This document shows positions 60,501-64,000 of a DNA stretch of 64,000 nt, piece after piece. Numbering within the stretch: the stretch's first letter is position 1; each line of letters begins with the position of its first letter. Source of the stretch: Rotaria sp. Silwood1 (Eukaryota > Rotifera > Eurotatoria > Philodinida > Philodinidae). The notes below the pieces were generated by a model, which saw only the letters and a list, made by a program, of their open reading frames with translations, did not search any database and was not told the DNA's origin. The stretch spans positions 356,820 to 420,819 of the forward strand of contig CAJNOP010000055.1 in assembly GCA_905250075.1 (NCBI GenBank). Direction: 5' to 3'. A program made the translations under genes and the position numbers.

Positions 60501-63074
60501 ACAGATTCTAGTTTTTCGATTTTCTATTGTAGCTGTCTCAATATGTATTCATATCTATCAATTCACTATTCTAGAAAAAGTCGAAACCTCACCATCAATA
60601 TTTTTTATGATTTTCTCATAGAAAGCTGATCGGTCATATATTTATTGCTCTCTTTATCATATTAGTAGAGAAAACTATTAGAGGTACGATGAGTGACAGT
60701 TCGAAGTGTTGTAAAGTAAAACACATGTGGCTGACGAATTTTGAATTTATTTCAGATTAGAATAGCATTTGGTAATATTCTAATCAGAAATATTGTTACC
60801 ATATAAAGATAGAAACATTGTTTCATACAGTCAATATGCCTTTGTTTTGCTTCTGTGCAATGAGTAAAAATTTTCAGTAATTAGTAGATACAATTTTTCA
60901 AACGATTAATGAAGAAAGATTTCCATTGAGAATTCTCAGATAAATAATTAAATAGTGAAAATTGAAGTTCCATGTAGATATTTTATATCTTTTTTTTTAA
61001 ACAATTGAATCGAAAGTATCATGAGCAAGAGTGGGATGATGGACATTTGTAAAAGTAAAGATGCCTTATGCCATGTTTATACCATATCATTGCGATATGA
61101 GAGCATAATAAATAACTATAAGTGCTAGCAATACTGAAACCGAATTTTTTTGTCTAAATAGTGCAATTGATGGTTTATGACAGATAATGGTTCTTATAGA
61201 AAAATTCAGAGAATTTTATTGAATAGTTTAAATTCGAAAACTGAAATACATAAATATTTTCAAAATGGTGCAATAACTAATTTTAAATAGAGTTATTATG
61301 TTATATCATAATAGAATCAAAACTTGAATACAAAATAAACATCAATTAATATATGACTCATAAAATCAAAAGGATAGGGCATTCAGAAAACTGGTATGTA
61401 CACAACAAAAATCATTGGTTTTTATTAGTAAATTAGAAAAAAAATTTAAAAAAGCATTTTGTTATGGTTATAATTCATGGTAGTCCTTTTGGTGAATTCT
61501 TGTGCAAATGAAATATTGCCTATTGTTTATGAAGCTGGATGTCTATTGCGAAGTCAATTTTCTGAGCATTTTTTAAAATTATTTTAAGCATTGCAAATTC
61601 AGTTGAATTCTCATATCAATCTTGACATATATCAGTTATGCCAGAAGTTCTGAAACGAATTCGAAAATCATGGTTCTTACATATATCAGGAGTAAAGTGT
61701 TCGAACTTTTTCTAGGTTGTTTTGCTGATTAGTATTAAATAATTATGAAATTTAAGATGGTTAGCTTATACTATAAGAAAAAGACCATAACAACATTATT
61801 ATAGTCTATCAATTTTTACCAAAATTCTGAATAAGAAGAACTTCCTGTTCCCACTGCGCCTCATCTAATTATTTGATTACACATTGAAAAAAAATTAGAG
61901 ACACAACTATAATAAGAAAGAACTCGAGATGATGAATCAATTTTATACTTTTTTATTATTCATGGAATGACGAGATATGCTTCTTCGTTGAGTATCTGAG
62001 TACATATATTAATCGATCATTGTTAATCTTAAATAGAAGATGTTCGGAAAATGAAAACTAGTAGACTCGAATATTATTCAAGGAGTACATAATAAGAATG
62101 TAACTTTATAATCAAAAACCTTAACTCTGACCATGAAATGTGAAGATGAAATAATACTGAGAATATTCATAGAATTATACAAAGCAAAACGAATCAATTG
62201 CTGTAGATGATTTCAATAACGAAAATCGCTTCGATATTGACGTTGTCTACTACGTCTCTCATAATGTGGGTTTTCTTCGTGGACATGGAAATTACATTTT
62301 TGGAAACATATTGATATATTTAATTGATGATGGTTTTTGTCCTACTTCCATAGCTGAGGGTTACTTCAAGATGAGGATGACCGAAGGTATTAGTGTACAT
62401 TTCAATGTGTATAGCTGTGGAGGTTGAGTTGAATAAAAAGAAAACACCCAAATGCACATTCACACCCACACTCTCTATTCCAATGATTTTAGGTGTTACA
62501 AACCAATGATAAATATAAATGCACTAAATCCAAATCCAATTCTTAGGTTTGACTGGATTTTATTGAAGTTGAATTTGAATTTTACTGGATTTGGTTTTTT
62601 CAGAATTACTTGTAGTAAACATATTTGCATAAAATAGTAATTCGATACTAATTTGTTCGAGATCGAATGCAGCTGAATCCAGTGAAATCTAAGCCAAGAA
62701 TATAGATTAGATTTGGTGCTTTCCTAATGGTACATGCTTATTTATTAAAGAGCATATCAATAAATTCTATACGGTTTCTCAATGCTTTGACACGAGAAAC
62801 CATTTTTTCAGGTAAAACCTGACATAATAAAAAAGAATTCATTGCAAACTGCCAATATCCTATGCCACACACGCTTTTGAGAGAAAACAAGAGCAACTAA
62901 GTCTATGGTTGATATTATCATTTTTGAAAATACTTCAATGCATGCCTTTCATGATTGCTCAAGTCAATCAGAACTAAGCTGTCCAACATGCGCAAAATTT
63001 TTATTCAAGAAAATGAGTTCTTCAAAAACTTATAGTGCATATTTCAACACTTTCAATGTGTATGATTTGGAAGG
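57534..63074. other. Long stretch without supported genes
   Basis: About 5.5 kb. Apart from the doubtful Ig-like frame at 58605-58745 (-), no exon is supported. A less AT-rich patch at 59960-60055 reads on the minus strand as NHPTNCSQSVRETQGSNHSL, unrecognised. A small hairpin (AAATCCAAATCC / GGATTTGGTTT) lies at 62524-62596. Confidence 0.4.
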
Positions 63075-63329
63075 TTAATAATTACTTCCAGCAAAAACAC
63101 AACGATAAATACCAAGGGGAACATATCCCGGTTGACATGCACATTTTCCATTAAGACACATCGAGTTGCCGACAAGACCACCGCAATTACTATCCGAATG
63201 GCAAGAATATCCAAGGACACTATCGTAAATAAATTCGGTTGTGGTAGGAAGAGTAGTCGGAATATTAGTGACAGGACCAGTGTGAACGGAAGCCGTTGCA
63301 ACAAGTGTCAACAAGAATATGAGCCACAT
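63075..63329 (-). CDS. Small secreted protein with EB-like six-cysteine module
   Basis: 84 residues. The start MWLIFLLTLVATASVHTGP is a clear signal peptide. A Thr-rich linker (NIPTTLPTTTEF) follows, then a six-Cys module: CHSDSNC, GNSMC, LNGKCACQPGY and RCVF. The CxxDSNC...SxCxNGxCxCxxGY pattern matches EB or EGF-like modules of invertebrate secreted proteins. Translation could begin upstream in frame (MIQCLKYSRSN), but TATTCTAG lies 10 bases before the chosen ATG and looks like a splice or trans-splice acceptor, so ATG 63329 is preferred. The frame ends with GSNY and TAA. However GGAA|GTAATT is a usable donor, so this could be the first exon of a longer protein. The tail exons at 57267-57533 start in a different phase and cannot be joined to it directly. 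Confidence 0.6.
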   Translation of the reverse strand: MWLIFLLTLVATASVHTGPVTNIPTTLPTTTEFIYDSVLGYSCHSDSNCGGLVGNSMCLNGKCACQPGYVPLGIYRCVFAGSNY

Positions 63330-64000
63330 GTTAGATCTAGAATATTTCAAACATTGAATCATTCTACAATTGTTTATCTCTTGGGTAAGAAAATCTATGA
63401 GATTAAAAATTATGATCACGCAGAATTCTATCTAAAACTAAAACATGTTCTAGGTTGGTGAAAGCATAATAGTTAAATGCAAGCCCTTGCACTCATTGTT
63501 TGAGGGTGTTAGTGTTGGTAAGTTTGGATATTCACTTCTATGATAGGCATCTATTTATATTTCGTAGAACTGAGAAGAACATTTAGAGTCAGATAATCAA
63601 ATTGAGTTGGACTGAAACTATGAAATACAACCTACTCACAATATAAGACGATAGGTTAAGCTATCTACATCGCTACTTGAAGTTCTTCTCATAATTGCAA
63701 CTAGTAAAGCAGCAGTCGAATAGGATAATCAAAAGTATGAAACAAGTTACCAGACCTCCACCCTTTTCGTCACTGAAGAATCGATAGAATAATAGTAAAC
63801 TTATTTTGCTGGAATATATATACTTCATATGCATATATTCTTAGTTCTTCAGATATCATTTACTTTTCTATGACACCTTGTTAATATCAACAATACCAAC
63901 AAAATGTCAAATTTTATTTTGATTTAATCCATTTATCCATAGGTAAATAATTCAGAATTATCTAGTACATAGTTTCAATAATAATCCGCAGCTTTCAATG
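63330..64000. other. Upstream flank of the EB-like gene, window end
   Basis: No gene, RNA or repeat supported. The + frame at 63132-63461 is the shadow of the secreted protein. Confidence 0.45.

Noticed and set aside
62524-62596. Small hairpin AAATCCAAATCC / GGATTTGGTTT
   Set aside because: Arms are only about 12 bases and could arise by chance in this composition.
57267-63329. Joining the EB-like exon to the Ig/TM tail exons as one gene
   Set aside because: Phases do not fit: the EB exon's possible donor leaves one base, while the Ig exon at 57472-57533 starts in phase 0 if cut at its best acceptor. Distance is also 5.5 kb.
1-64000. CRISPR arrays, bacterial operons, riboswitches
   Set aside because: No regularly spaced identical repeats, Shine-Dalgarno-led gene clusters or bacterial regulatory folds; the sequence is eukaryotic.

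Overview
The window looks like nuclear DNA of a bdelloid rotifer, probably close to Rotaria or Adineta. This is inferred from several traits. The DNA is AT-rich and gene-poor. Coding exons are joined by GTAAGT...TAG introns, many only about 50-60 bp long. The gene families are ones expanded in bdelloids: F-box, rhodopsin-like GPCR, Death/TIR and NLR-type LRR proteins. There are short tracts of TGTGGG-type repeat, which I recall as the bdelloid telomere unit. No gene is prokaryotic and there are no operons. I rebuilt gene models by hand from splice sites and reading phase, so exon ends are predictions.

Layout. 1-5713 (+): the 3' part of a large Death-TIR-TIR protein with a long helical N-terminal region. 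6156-7432 (+): a broken N-terminal piece of an ABCB (P-glycoprotein) transporter. 10575-11700 (-): a six-exon, 290-residue single-pass membrane protein with an unrecognised ectodomain. 11.7-18.5 kb: no supported gene apart from one small relic. 18550-19467 (-): an F-box protein. 19887-20327: a foldback repeat. 22256-23246 (-): a sphingomyelin-synthase-like enzyme. 23646-23787: an inverted pair of telomere-like tracts. 23794-25912 (+): the C-terminal half of a long-chain acyl-CoA synthetase whose 5' half is absent. 29448-31759 (-): a rhodopsin-family GPCR. 35531-38270: a 2.7-kb element with long terminal inverted repeats and a telomere-like tract inside it. 39830-42381: a duplicated pair of tRNA genes (Asp, initiator Met), the second Met copy decayed. 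44733-47726 (-): a 977-residue secreted protein. 50854-51531 (+): an LRR protein. 51781-54618 (-): gamma-glutamyltransferase in ten exons, first exon not found. 56067-56627: a Tc1/mariner-like MITE. 57267-57533 (-): the last two exons of an Ig-type membrane protein. 63075-63329 (-): a small secreted cysteine-rich protein.

The genes form no single pathway. Two are lipid enzymes (SMS-like and ACSL), one handles glutathione (GGT), and several are membrane, secreted or signalling proteins. The most notable items are the Death-TIR-TIR protein, in which only the second TIR keeps the glutamate used by NAD-cleaving TIR domains; the fusion of a headless ACSL gene to inverted telomere-like repeats; the long-TIR element; and the tRNA pair duplication.
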